64,000 nt of DNA. Origin: Nymphaea colorata. Lineage: Eukaryota; Streptophyta; Magnoliopsida; Nymphaeales; Nymphaeaceae. Location of the stretch: contig NC_045142.1 of NCBI RefSeq assembly GCF_008831285.2, positions 997,001 to 1,061,000 on the forward strand, read 5' to 3'. Below the pieces are notes generated by a model, which did no database searches, was not told where the DNA came from, and worked only from the letters and a program-made list of their open reading frames with translations. This document shows positions 14,201 through 25,600 of this stretch, in pieces. Made by a program: the position numbers and the translations under genes. Position 1 is the first letter of the stretch. Each line of letters starts with the position of its first letter.

Positions 14201-15180
14201 ATCAGCGGTCTTATCTGATCCGAAAATTGTTGGATTTGGGATATGGTTGTGCTATTAGCCTTGCCAACATTATCTAAAAAACAATGCTGTGAAATCCTTT
14301 GAACACGCAACCCTCAGTTCGACCACGGCTGCGCAATGCAACAAATCAAGTTGCTACGAAACGCAAACTGTTAGATCTCTAGTTTTCTCCCTCTCTCCCT
14401 CTCTCTAAATCTTCATCTTTTTCACCTATCCACCGAAGACCACGATCTCCTTTATCTTCGACAATTGAAACTTGAAGAAATTTCTTCAACCAACCTTATA
14501 GTTGAGGTATTTCCAATGGATATTTAAGGACTTCTTCAAAATTGTTCTTAATAACTCCTTTTTTCACTTGATCGACATCTCAATGCCAACAAAGAATTCA
14601 TCACCTCAAGTTTTCCATTCAAATCTCAACTCCATTCACCATCGTTTAAGGAACTTATAATATATCTCCATCTGCCTTGATATTGACTTTGATTTCACAT
14701 CATTTTTCTCTTAGATCATCAGATGCCTGTCCACTCCAACATATCTCCTTCACGAGCGTAATCCCTATTGCAAGTTTCATATTCGCACGCCAATAACAAG
14801 CGGACAAAGGAATAATACATGAGTCTAAGACGTACTAATAAAGCAAGACCTCATTTTCAACATCCACATCAATGTTCATCGAATCCATTTGCGATCACCA
14901 ATTCAGATCATCCTAGAACCCGAACCTTTTTTTTCATAGTAAATGTGCCTTATCAAAACCTCCACACTATCAGTGATTTTGGTTTATGAGATCTTCTACA
15001 TTTATTGAGAATAGTATATTCCACTTGTAGCTCCCAATTAGTTGTCATATCCTATTTGAAAATTCTTGGACTAAAATAATGATGTTGGTCTAGATCAGTG
15101 GTCTACTCTGATCTGAAGATCGTTGGATCAAAATCTGGCTACGACGTCGGATCAATGGTCATATCGGATTCCAGAATAGT
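11265..15180. repeat. Two-monomer higher-order duplication within the array
   Basis: Rare variants recur exactly two units apart. GGCTGCGACG (others have GGCTACGACG) is at about 11268 and 13847. A T in catacgaatcagcgg is at about 11620 and 14200. acaatgctg is at 11702 and 14282. ccttatagttg is at about 11916 and 14496. tatcggattcc is at about 12583 and 15164. Offsets are about 2579-2581 bp. The pair of monomers starting near 11.2 kb was therefore copied as a block to the adjacent position. A further variant (catcgaatcc) is shared by 14878 and 17460, again two units apart. Confidence 0.85.
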
Positions 15181-17649
15181 TGGATTGTGCCTGGTTGTAC
15201 ATTTGGATCAGTGGTCTTATCTGATCCACAAATTGCTTCATTCGCATCTAGTTGTGGGTCAAGATCAGTGGCCTCACATAAAACGTAAATTAAGGGATTT
15301 CTGTTGGGTTCTGGTCATGGACTATGAGTCTTATCTGATTTGAGAAATTGTTGAATTCAAATCATTTTGTGGGTCAAGATCAATGGTCTTATCTGATCTA
15401 GAAATTGTTGGATTTGAACTTCGTTGCGAGATAGGATCGATGGTCTTATCTGATCTAGAAATTGTTGAATTGCATATGATTGTTCATACGAACCAGCGGT
15501 CTTATCTGATCCGAAAATTGTTGGATTTGGGATATGGTTGTGCTATTAGCCTTGCCAACATTATCTAAAAAACAAGGCTGTGAAATCCTTTGAACACGCA
15601 ACCCTCAGTTCGACCACGGCTGCGCAATGCAACAAATCAAGTTGCTACGAAACGCAAACTGTTAGATCTCTAGTTTTCTCCCTCTCTCCCTCTCTCTAAA
15701 TCTTCATCTTTTTCACCTATCCACCGAAGACCACGATCTCCTTTATCTTCGACAATTGAAACTTGAAGAAATTTCTTCAACCAACCTTAGAGTTGAGGTA
15801 TTTCCGATGGATATTTAAGGACTTCTTCAAAATTGTTCTTAATAACTCCTTTTTTCACTTGATCGACATCTCAATGCCAACAAAGAATTCATCACCTCAA
15901 GTTTTCCATTCAAATCTCAACTCCATTCACCATCGTTTAAGGAACTTATAATATATCTCCATCTGCCTTGATATTGACTTTGATTTCACATCATTTTTCT
16001 CTTAGATCATCAGATGCCTGTCCACTCCAACATATCTCCTTCACGAGCGTAATCCCTATTGCAAGTTTCATATTCGCACGCCAATAACAAGCGGACAAAG
16101 GAATAATACATGAGTCTAAGACGTACTAATAAAGCAAGACCTCATTTTCAACATCCACATCAATGTTCATCAAATCCATTTGCGATCACCAACTCAGATC
16201 ATCCTAGAACCCGAACCTTTTTTTTCATAGTAAATGTGCCTTATCAAAACCTCCACACTATCAGTGATTTTGGTTTATGAGATCTTCTACATTTATTGAG
16301 AATAGTATATTCCACTTGTAGCTCCCAATTAGTTGTCATATCCTATTTGAAAATTCTTGGACTAAAATAATGATGTTGGTCTAGATCAGTGGTCTACTCT
16401 GATCTGAAGATCGTTGGATCAAAATCTGGCTACGACGTCGGATCAATGGTCATATCTGATTCCAGAATAGTTGGATTGTGCGTGGTTGTACATTTGGATC
16501 AGTGGTCTTATCTGATCCACAAATTGCTTCATTCGCATCTAGTTGTGGGTCAAGATCAGTGGCCTCACATAAAACGTAAATTAAGGGATTTCTGTTGGGT
16601 TCTGGTCATGGACTATGAGTCTTATCTGATTTGAGAAATTGTTGAATTCAAATCAATTTGTGGGTCAAGATCAGTGGTCTTATCTGATCTAGAAATAGTT
16701 GGATTTGAGCTTCGTTGCGAGATAGGATCGATGGTCTTATCTGATCCAGAAATTGTTGAATTGCATATGATTGTTCATACGAACCAGCGGTCTTATCTGA
16801 TCCGAAAATTGTTGGATTTTGGATATGGTTGTGCTATTAGCCTTGCCAACATTATCTAAAAAACAAGGCTGTGAAATCCTTTGAACACGCAACCCTCAGT
16901 TCGACCACGGCTGCGCAATGCAACAAATCAAGTTGCTACGAAACGCAAACTGTTAGATCTCTAGTTTTCTCCCTCTCTCTCTTTCTCTAAATCTTCATCT
17001 TTTTAACCTATCCACCGAAGACCACGATCTCCTTTATCTTCGACAATTGAAACTTGAAGAAATTTCTTCAACCAACCTTAGAGTTGAGGTATTTCCGATG
17101 GATATTTAAGGACTTCTTCAAAATTGTTCTTAATAACTCCTTTTTTCACTTGATCGACATCTCAATGCCAACAAAGAATTCATCACCTCAAGTTTTCCAT
17201 TCAAATCTCAACTCCATTCACCATCGTTTAAGGAACTTATAATATATCTCCATCTGCCTTGATATTGACTTTGATTTCACATCATTTTTCTCTTAGATCA
17301 TCAGATGCCTGTCCACTCCAACATATCTCCTTCACGAACGTAATCCCTATTGCAAGTTTCATATTCGCACGCCAATAACAAGCGGACAAAGGAATAATAC
17401 ATGAGTCTAAGACGTACTAATAAAGCAAGACCTCATTTTCAACATCCACATCAATGTTCATCGAATCCATTTGCGATCACCAATTCAGATCATCCTAGAA
17501 CCCGAACCTTTTTTTTCATAGTAAATGTGCCTTATCAAAACCTCCACACTATCAGTGATTTTGGTTTATGAGATCTTCTACATTTATTGAGAATAGTATA
17601 TTCCACTTGTAGCTCCCAATTAGTTGTCATATCCTATTTGAAAATTCTT

Positions 17650-17818
17650 GGACTAAAATAATGATGTTGGTCTAGATTGGTGGTCTTCTTTGATATGAAG
17701 ATCGCTATCTGGCTGTGAGATCAGATCAGTGGTCTTGTCTAATCCAAGAATTTTTGGATTTGTGTATGATTGTAGATCTGGATCAATGGTCTTATCTAAT
17801 CTAGAAATTGTTTTTTAA
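17650..17818. repeat. Degenerate right end of the satellite array
   Basis: After a normal unit, the sequence at about 17675 changes to a poorly conserved version of the 57-bp subrepeats (gatcagtggtcttgtctaat, gatcaatggtcttatctaat) for about 150 bp, then becomes unique at about 17815. Decayed repeats at an array edge are expected, because terminal copies take little part in homogenisation by unequal exchange. This appears to be the true right boundary. Confidence 0.85.
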
Positions 17819-18399
17819 TAACGGGTTCAAAAAAAGAGGCATGTAAAACAAAAAAGATTATGTAACAAATTGGATTTAGGTAACATTGAAGTCAGCACTA
17901 TTTTGAGTGTGTTAAAAAGAAGAGACATGATAGTGCCTCTTTCTTCTTATAAGTTATTGGATACATCTGACAGTGCCTCTTTCTTCTTGTAAGTTATTGG
18001 ATACATCTGACAATGAAAGAGTTCATACACAAGTGGTATATAAACCCAACACTAGAAACACATTGGATTAGATGACATCAAGGTAGTGTACATCAGAAAC
18101 AAACACACACATGTAAACCATAAGCTGCAAAGGCAAAACTATAAGGCAGAAAGCATAACAAATAAAAGATAAAAGGTTGCCAAATTAAGTTTCTATACTA
18201 GAATAAAATTATATGGTACATACAAAGATCTTTTTTTTCACCTATTATTTCATTTTCTGTAGGCTAACATTTCTAGTAAAAGTTATTCAACTATGTACCA
18301 GTAACAACAATTACACTCGAGTAAGAGTTTGAGCATAAACATTGGAATTTTGGAATTTGAATATGCTCCATTAAAAAAATATAGACAAAAGCAACATTT
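17819..18399. other. Unique AT-rich spacer, no gene seen
   Basis: Apart from the 40-bp duplication, I see no coding sequence, RNA gene or recognisable element between the array edge and the AAA-ATPase relic. Confidence 0.6.
17931..18012. repeat. Two-copy 40-bp tandem duplication
   Basis: A 40-bp segment beginning agtgcctctttcttctt and ending atacatctgac occurs twice in a row, with a single difference (ataag versus gtaag). It lies just outside the satellite boundary. Confidence 0.9.
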
Positions 18400-18958
18400 T
18401 GTTGTACTGGCTACCGAACAATCTCCACACTATCTGGGCCTGCTACATTTGTCTTGAAGAAAGTAAACTGAATAGACAACAAAAGATTTCTCGACATCTT
18501 TGAGAAACAAGAACTCTCATTGGGGACAAGCTGGGATAAAAAAAAACCCCATTTTAAATTGCAGAAAAGGCATGCACACATGTATGTAGGCACACAAGTA
18601 TGTATATGTGTATGACAATTCAATAACAACTAAAGGTACCTCAAACATTGCATTGGTCGAAATCTTGTCAATTTCCTCACTGCAAGAACTTTCTAAATGC
18701 AAGTAGTCAGCTGCAATACAAAACAAAATAGTCATCAAAATAGAGGAGAGAAAGAGAGAGAGACATCATCAAATGACTGAGTAAAGCCACTCGTTGAAGA
18801 AGAACAAACCACTACAAAAGAAGCTGTGATTTTCCACAGATAGACCACCAAGGTCATCTCCCTCCAGAACTGGATTATCAAATCTAACACAGACTTTAGA
18901 GGACCCATTTTTTTCATAAGCAAGCAGCACTTTGCCTTTACTACCATAGGATGGACCC
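18400..18958 (-). pseudogene. AAA-ATPase (large plant type) pseudogene fragment
   Basis: Three consecutive exon relics survive on the minus strand. Exon A (18958-18810) encodes GPSYGSKGKVLLAYEKNGSS followed by VRFDNPVLEGDDLGG. Exon B (18710-18640) encodes a stretch including CSEEIDKISTNAMFE. Exon C starts at 18530 and gives LVPNES, then FLKDVEKSF only after a frameshift, followed by an in-frame TAG. Splice sites are intact: TTTCAG before A, GTTTGT after A, TTGCAG before B, GTACCT after B, TCCCAG before C. Order and wording match the region before the AAA module in the large plant AAA-ATPases of the Arabidopsis At1g02890/At4g02480 group. No Walker A or Walker B exon and no N-terminal exons were found nearby, so this is a truncated, non-functional copy. 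Confidence 0.8.
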
Positions 18959-18959
18959 C

Positions 18960-19370
18960 TGAAAACCATAAGGAATGATATACATATTAGCACAGGGCAT
19001 ACTAACATGAACAGTCAGTAAACACTAACAAGTTATGCCAAATTTTGTTACACCATACCAATTAGAAATTTAATAATGAGTTCATTAATTAATGCCCATC
19101 TGAAACCAACTGAATCTTGGAAAGGAAAAAGATGGTAAAGCAAGTTTTCCAATCAGAACGCTTTGCCCTTTGCAAGATTACTTGAATGGTGTCACCTTGC
19201 AAATTAATGTAGGCATGCATGATCAAGTATGAAAATTAGAGTAAAAAAAAGCTCAGTTTGCTAATCTTCACATGGCTGTCAAAGTTAATAACAGCCAGTT
19301 GGGCAGTGTATCCACTAAAGGATGAAGAAGCTAAATGCCACCATATTGGTATTATGGGACCTCTCTTTCC
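18960..19370. other. Spacer upstream of the AAA-ATPase relic, no feature seen
   Basis: I looked for the exon that should precede GPSYG in the AAA-ATPase family and saw nothing convincing. No other gene-like signal is present. Confidence 0.5.
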
Positions 19371-19371
19371 C

Positions 19372-19600
19372 TTCGGCCCTGTTTGATTGCAAGGAAGAAT
19401 TTAACGTGGTAAATTTACCACGGTAAATTTTTTTGAAAAAAAATACAGGATGAAATTTTACCCTCTTCCGATTTGAGGCCCCTTTTGATTGCAGGAAAGT
19501 TTTTTGCAGGGTGAAATTAACTGTGTTTGATGCACATGGTAGTTTTTTGCAAGGTAAATTTAATTGTGTTTGGTGCACAGGGTAAAAAATAGGAGAGACT
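19372..19600. mobile_element. Possible transposon end with direct repeats and a palindrome
   Basis: The phrase ggccctgtttgattgc at 19375 is repeated imperfectly as ggccccttttgattgc at about 19482. A perfect 18-bp palindrome, CGTGGTAAATTTACCACG, lies at 19405-19422. The motif tgtttgatgcaca near 19527, with a variant near 19568, has a related copy (ctttgatgcacc) at about 21892, beyond the GA-rich minisatellite. These features resemble ends of non-autonomous plant DNA transposons and would bracket about 2.5 kb. I could not pair clear terminal inverted repeats or a target duplication, so the class and borders are open. Confidence 0.35.
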
Positions 19601-21287
19601 TTTTTCCTGACCGTTAGAAATTGTTGTTTTATTGGTTCTCCTCCAATTTCACGTGGGTAGAAATTGAAAGATGATGTAAACAAATTATTGATTAAAGCAA
19701 AACTGTTGCCAAATACAGTCAAGTTAATATAACAAAATTCCTGCAATTGTGAGGTCTAGAGGGCCTATACACAGTTGAAAGTTCAAGACCCTGGATCAAG
19801 TCACAACTTAGCCATTTCCTTCTCTAGTTTTTCTCTAGTGTTGTCTTAGCAAGGCTTGGTGGTTGGGCTCACTCTCATCATCCTAAAAAAATGGTGCCAT
19901 GATAGTGGTGAACGAAGGTGCAGGAATAATGATGGAGATGAAAGAATAGTGTCAATAAGAACTAACAATGGTGATCCTTATGTGACAGTCATGGCTAGGG
20001 AAAAAGGATTTGTATTTGGTGGTGGTGAAACTTGAAAGGATGATCAAGAACGATTGGGCATAATGATGATAATTATCATGATAGACAGATAGAAGTAGAA
20101 TAGATTCAACTGCCCTTCAAACTGGTGTGCCAATTGGCATCATCACAGGCATCTATCCATAGGCTACCATATGATACATACACAAACCTTAAAGGAACTG
20201 TATATCTCCAGTCAACAGCCCTATCAATTGACAATGCCAGTAACCTATGATGTCATAGTAACAATCAACAACTCTTCATAACTCTTCCCCAAAACCTGCT
20301 ATAGTGCCTCCTGATTCCTGAATTCTCACCCAATTTTCCATATAAAGAAGTCCCCAGTGTAGCTAAGTACAGCAAATTACCTTCTAAATGAATTGAAGTA
20401 TATGCTCCTTGCAAACGTGGGTTGCAGCTGAACCACACTATTCAACTATTTCAACAAACAATCTAACAAAAGTGGGTTGCAGATGAACCCAAACAGATCC
20501 AGGACTCCATGCATATATATGTCCGCTTTATACTGAAATAATTGGTAAGAGAATCTAATGATTCAGAACAGACATTATCAAAGGAAGCTATAACTTTATT
20601 TAAAGTAATACCCCAGAAATGATGGAGAAGTATCCTGAATCCCTGATGCAGTGTATCATGATTGTGGAGATCCCATAACCATCAATATGATTTATGATAA
20701 CCATTTATGCCAAAGGCAACAGGAACAACAAAATGTGGCAGTTAACATGTGACCACTGTATTCTTACTTCTTATTGCCATCAAGGAGTAATAAAACGAAG
20801 ACCCGAGCCTGTTGAATTACCAAAGAAGCAACTAATTGTAATATAAACATATGATTTCCTCTACTATGCAAATTGGACCACAATTGATGTTAAAGTACAT
20901 AAAGCAAAAAACTCCATCGGGATTAACAACTTTAGTCATAAACATGTGTGATTGCCATTATCTTGCTCCCAAAATGGTGATGTTCAACACCTACCTCCAT
21001 ATATACAAGTCCTCAAAGAAACAGAGACATTGTTAATGTACTCAGCTAGACGATAAACTACAACAAAAAGGGCGTTTCTCAGGAATATACATGCTTGAAT
21101 TGCAGAAAGCACAAAGTAAAGATTCAGTGAGCGACATACCTGAGTAAAGCAGCAGCGAAGAGGGATAAACCCAAATTTCCTGTTGAAGATGGTGCCTAAG
21201 TCCTGCGTGTGAAGAGAGAGAGATGGGTTATTGACAGAACGTGTGTGTGAGAGAGCGACAGAGAGACGCATAGGGCTCACCTGGGGC
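19600..21287. other. Spacer without recognised genes
   Basis: Only short, mostly non-ATG ORFs occur here, with no family resemblance on either strand. It may be the interior of the transposon-like element suspected between 19.37 and 21.96 kb. Confidence 0.5.
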
Positions 21288-21870
21288 TGCAAGCGGGCGA
21301 CGTTGGGGAAGGAGGGAGCGAGACAGCAGCGAGAGAGGAAGGAGGGAGCGAGGTTGGGGAAAGAGGAGAGAGAGGAGGGAGCGAGAGAGCAGCGAGAGAG
21401 GAAGGAGGGAGCGACGTTGGGGAAAGAGGAGAGGAAGGAGGGAGCGACGTTGGGGAAAGAGGAGAGGAAGGAGGGAACGAGAGAGCAGCGAGAGAGGAAA
21501 GGAGGGAGCGACGTTGGGGAAAGAGGAGAGGAAGGAGGGAGCGAGAGAGAAGCGAGAGAGGAAAGGAGGGAGCGACGTTGGGGAAAGAGGAGAGGAAGGA
21601 GGGAGCGACGTTGGGGAAAGAGGAGAGGAAGGAGGGAGCGAGAGAGGAAAGGAGGGAGCGACGTTGGGAAAAGAGGAGAGGAAGGAGGGAGCGAGAGAGG
21701 AAAGGAGGCAGCGACGTTGGGGAAAGAGGAGAGGAAGGAGGGAGCGAGAGAGCAGCGAGAGAGGAGAGGAAGGAGAGAGCAGCCGAGAGAGAGCGAGAGA
21801 GGAGGGGAATCGGCACTTCGACGGTGGGGAAAGCAGAGAGAAAAGGAGGGGAACGAGAAAGTTTGCCATT
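21288..21870. repeat. GA-rich minisatellite
   Basis: About 580 bp of strongly purine-rich DNA on the plus strand is built from variably ordered blocks: gacgttggggaaagaggaga, gaaggagggagcga and gagagagcagcgagagag. The gacgttgggg block occurs about nine times, at intervals of roughly 30-63 bp. Because the repeat lacks stop codons, it gives long ORFs on both strands (Arg/Glu/Gly-rich on plus; Ser/Leu/Pro-rich on minus). These are compositional artefacts. A long purine:pyrimidine tract of this kind can adopt triplex structure and often assembles poorly. Confidence 0.9.
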
Positions 21871-22450
21871 TTACCGGGTGGATTTTAACGGCCTTTGATG
21901 CACCACTTAACGAGTGAAATTCTCCCTCGCCGTACGTATTTCACCCGATGCGCATACAACCTGGCTTAAGAAAGGGAATTAGGGACCCTTTCATACAACA
22001 AGAAAATTTCAAAAACAATGAATCACACAAGTTTCCAATATTGTTACGAACGTCACAAATTTCCATGGTCAATCAATTAGCTCCGTAGCACTCTTCTATT
22101 AAACCCATGGTCTAAAAAACACCTAACATTTTGGGGACATACAAAATCACAGAGAAGCTTCAAGAGAAAGTTTGCCGTCATATGCAAGAATAAAATAGCA
22201 GTTGTTTATTATCTTTTCACTTAATGTAATCATAATTTAATCAAAATAAATTGAGAAACCTTACTAACCATTTTGAAGCATTCCTTTCTCCTCCTATTTT
22301 CTCCCAGATCGCGGAATCTGTCTTTGCTCTTTTTTCCTTATGAGCAGTAAGAGTAAGAGAAACAGGAAACTGAAGGATCAATAAGAAGAAGAGGAGCTGC
22401 TATAGGCAAGTTCAGTGATGGGAGGATAAAATAACAGAAAACATAGGCTA
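21871..22450. other. Spacer, no gene seen
   Basis: It contains the possible right end of the transposon-like element (about 21,890-21,965) and otherwise AT-rich unique sequence without supported features. Confidence 0.5.
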
Positions 22451-22645
22451 AAACCCTAAATAAATTTGCTCAAAGAAAAAGTTGCAGACCGATTATTTGC
22501 TTAGAAAAAGGCGCGATGATAATTTACGTAATAGAAAAAGAAGAAGAAGTTACCTTGTCTTGCAGAATTGCTCCAGCAAATCGACATCCTTACCGCTGTA
22601 GGGAAGCTCGAACAGAATGGAAGAAAGGACATCGATGATTTATTG
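22451..22645 (-). other. Unassigned possible exon with a telo-box nearby
   Basis: On the minus strand, 22634-22552 reads IIDVLSSILFELPYSGKDVD, continuing as a short Leu/Glu-rich stretch to CKTR. It ends at a good donor (AG, then GTAACTT). The frame has a stop just upstream (about 22637) and no in-frame ATG, so if it is an exon its start is missing. A telo-box, AAACCCTAA, lies at 22451-22459. I do not recognise the peptide. It could be the relic of another gene or chance. Confidence 0.2.
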
Positions 22646-25600
22646 GGCAAAGAGGAAGCCCGCGAAACTTCTTCACTCCCTCCCTCCTCCCTATTATGAA
22701 AATACTTGCTCGAAACAAAAAAGAAAAGAGCGTTGTGCAAGTATTTGCCCTTCTTTGCCAGCATTAAAAGTGGCAAACAAGAAGGCGGAGAGTGCCCTGT
22801 GAGCAAGAGGATAGACGATGGCGGGACGGTCACCCTCAATACTCTCGGTGTAAACTTCCCTCGCTTATTGCCTCCTGGTTTTTCGGGATCGCTTCTTTGT
22901 CGTTGCTTTTTGGTGTTTTATCTCCTTTCTTGGATCGTGAATCCATGACGGACGGTTATGGAAAGTCCTTCATTCATGTAACCGACGCGGTGATCTTAAT
23001 TTTTTACAAAGAATACAAGTTTAATGCGAATAAAAGTGTACCCATATCTAGCCGTTACATGCTTGCAAGTTGACTATTTCTTTTTTATCGTTCCTTAATT
23101 TGAACAGGACTGCCGTTGCAATCTATAGTCAAACGAAAGAATGAATAAACGTTAATCGACAGTAAAGTATGTTCATAAATTTGATTTTAGGTAGATACAA
23201 TCACACGTCTATCTTAAGTATTAATTAGAAATACCAATGATATTGATGTCTTTACATACCCAAAAAAATTGATCAGCTTGTTAATCGATATTAAATTGTA
23301 AGATGAAATTCATTTCATTTGAAAACTAACCTGGATCCTTCATTCCCCTTTCGTTCTCTTCTTTAGTCATTTTAAAATCCAGTTACTCAAGACATATAGC
23401 TGGCATGTAAAAGACACATAGCTAAATATTAAATTAAATAGCTGTTTCTTTCTTCTATCGTCATAATGATCCTAATGAGCAAGAGATTTTCCGGTTCCTC
23501 CTACCTCTATAGTTTTGAGCTGCATCTATGCCATAGTCTTGAGTTGCATCTATGCCAGTGATGGCAGTCGACTTTGATGTTGCGTCCTACCATACCATTT
23601 TATTATGCAAAAACACAACCCTCAAGTAGAACTAGAGATTTATCGTCCTACATGCCCTTAGCTCGACCAGCTAAACATGTCCCGTAAAGCATTGTCATGA
23701 TAGATTAAATTGTCGCGTGTGAGCTCATTTTGTTGAAGAAAACCATTGCACACAGTTTATTTCATATGTATAAAACTATGGAGACAGAGATCATATAGCC
23801 GTTTCTTCTTGTTCATACTAGAATGGACTCAACCAAACCTAAGACAAACTACCTTTTGGTACATACCTAAGCTAATAGCGTAACAGCCGAGAACAGTTCA
23901 TACTACCTAATAAAAAAATAGTAAAAGCTGCAAATTAACCTGACCAATAATTGTTCTGAAAGAAGAAAAATTATACAATAAAAAGGAGGAAAAATAATAA
24001 ATTATGCGAAAATCATCTTTCCGTTGCAATTTATTAAAATTGATTTAGCAATGTTTGATATTTGTCCTTACCCTTAATTTAAAAGCTCAAGTAAGCATTA
24101 CTCGTATAGCCACATTTTTACTTTGAGTCATTGTTGTTTTCGTGCTTTGATGCGTACAAGTGAACGTATTAGTGCATAATTTTTTGGTGCTTTGAAGCAT
24201 ACATGACAAGTCATTACACCCGTAATGGAGCAAGTTATCAATGATTGATAAAATTGATTTTTGTTCTTCGACACACATAAGTACATGCACCTCAACACAC
24301 ATTTTTACATTTGGATGCATATTTTCATGCTTTATCGCATACAAGTTTTAAATATTTACAAACATACAAGCCCCTGGATTCGTATTGGACTACAAGCACT
24401 CGCATTATATGAGATCTACAAGAACCCGTATTCGTATGTCATCTCTCTCCCATCAAAGCTGTGGAACATTCCTGTTGGCGGTTACTACACCCATACTGAT
24501 GATCATCCTTGCCTTTCTATACCTGCAATCTTAGTTTAACCGTGTCTGTCATTGCCCAGACGCACCGCACGGTGTATTGACTGAACATATAACATATTAG
24601 CTCTTTTCATCTCATTCATGGCAGTATCTCACTGAGGGCGAAGTATCTGGATCATTGGAAAAAGCGGGCCTCCAAACTGTGGCCTAAAGAATGTCATCCC
24701 TGCAACACAGATGTTTGCCATCGACGAAAGCATGCACTAGTGCTGGTAGTTTAAAGTTTAAACTTTAAACAAAGACCATTAGCATGATAAAGGGCGTATG
24801 AACTGCCATCAAGTCCACCAAATGGCAAGTCCATATCAGTTTCATAATCAAATTCTAGTGGAAAATTGTCATATCAACCTGCAATGCTTTCTATCTAAAT
24901 ATTTGAGCGTATTCATTCTTCGTAGAAGGCTGATTGCATGAATGCGATGTGCACGCCTAAAATCCTGAAAGTCTTTTCTTTTATCTTCATGGCTGAAAAA
25001 CTTGGAATCAACAGCATATTTTGTTCAACGCATAAATTTAAATATACAGAAATTTAAACCAATGTTCCGAATATGATTAACTTGCGAACTTGGAACATAT
25101 AAAAGAACAGGATTTTTGCGTCAATGTCAAGTCTCCTGGCACAAACACATCTATATGGCAATTACTACTGAGATTTGAGAGTGCGTCAGTTACCACTACT
25201 ATTCAGTTTTGTTTATCGCCGAAGCCATGAAAGAATAAAAGACATGACATTCCAGTAAGCCCAAAAACATTAATTTTTTTTAAAAAAATGGAAAACTAAA
25301 AACCTGTATCAGTTACCGACAGAGCGATATTGATAACAAATTCCTTTACAAGGGCTTGTTGTCCTCAAAAAGGACCATAAACGCGCTCTAGTTAACATGG
25401 CGAGACATCATGTTTATTCCCATCAACTTGAGAGTAGCATCTGCTCTCATCAACTACAACCATCAAATCTTTTTCTATTATGAACACCCAAGCAGAGCTG
25501 ACAGTCATACATATTCATGTGAAAGCAAAAGAAAATACTACTGTTTTTCCTTTTTGAGGAAGACTTTTGTAACCATTGATGGCAACGTCAAACCCCCAAC

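Larger units (their letters stand above)
1..17818. repeat. Tandem satellite array, about 14 copies of a ~1.29-kb unit
   Basis: The same ~1,290-bp sequence recurs head-to-tail. A fixed landmark (ttgaagaaatttcttcaa) lies at 246, 1513, 2802, 4091, 5441, 6731, 8022, 9313, 10602, 11893, 13181, 14472, 15763 and 17054. Spacing is 1288-1291 bp, except 1267 for the first interval and 1350 for the fourth. Interior copies look nearly identical by eye, differing by scattered single bases. Each unit has a CT-rich tract, an AT-rich unique part and a block of ~57-bp subrepeats. The 61-, 62- and 81-codon ORFs in every unit repeat only because the DNA repeats; most start at TTG or other non-ATG codons and match no known family. 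The array starts before base 1, so its true size is unknown. I do not recognise the family. It could be a heterochromatic satellite or an amplified spacer or transposon fragment. Confidence 0.97.

Noticed and set aside
1513-17242. Recurrent 61-, 62- and 81-codon ORFs in the array as a multi-copy gene family
   Set aside because: They recur because the DNA is a satellite. Most begin at non-ATG codons, one frame runs through the subrepeats, and single-base indels in some copies break them without other change.
1-17818. CRISPR-like or rDNA spacer array
   Set aside because: Unit length (1.29 kb) and uniform units without short repeat/unique spacer alternation exclude CRISPR. No rRNA gene sequence is present in any unit.
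19315-19746. 143-codon minus-strand ORF
   Set aside because: Overlaps the transposon-like direct repeats, matches no family and has no supporting splice or promoter context.
21228-21917. Two long overlapping ORFs (213 and 228 codons) at the GA minisatellite
   Set aside because: Low-complexity translations of a stop-free repeat on opposite strands. The minus frame is Ser/Pro/Leu only and the plus frame Arg/Glu/Gly only.
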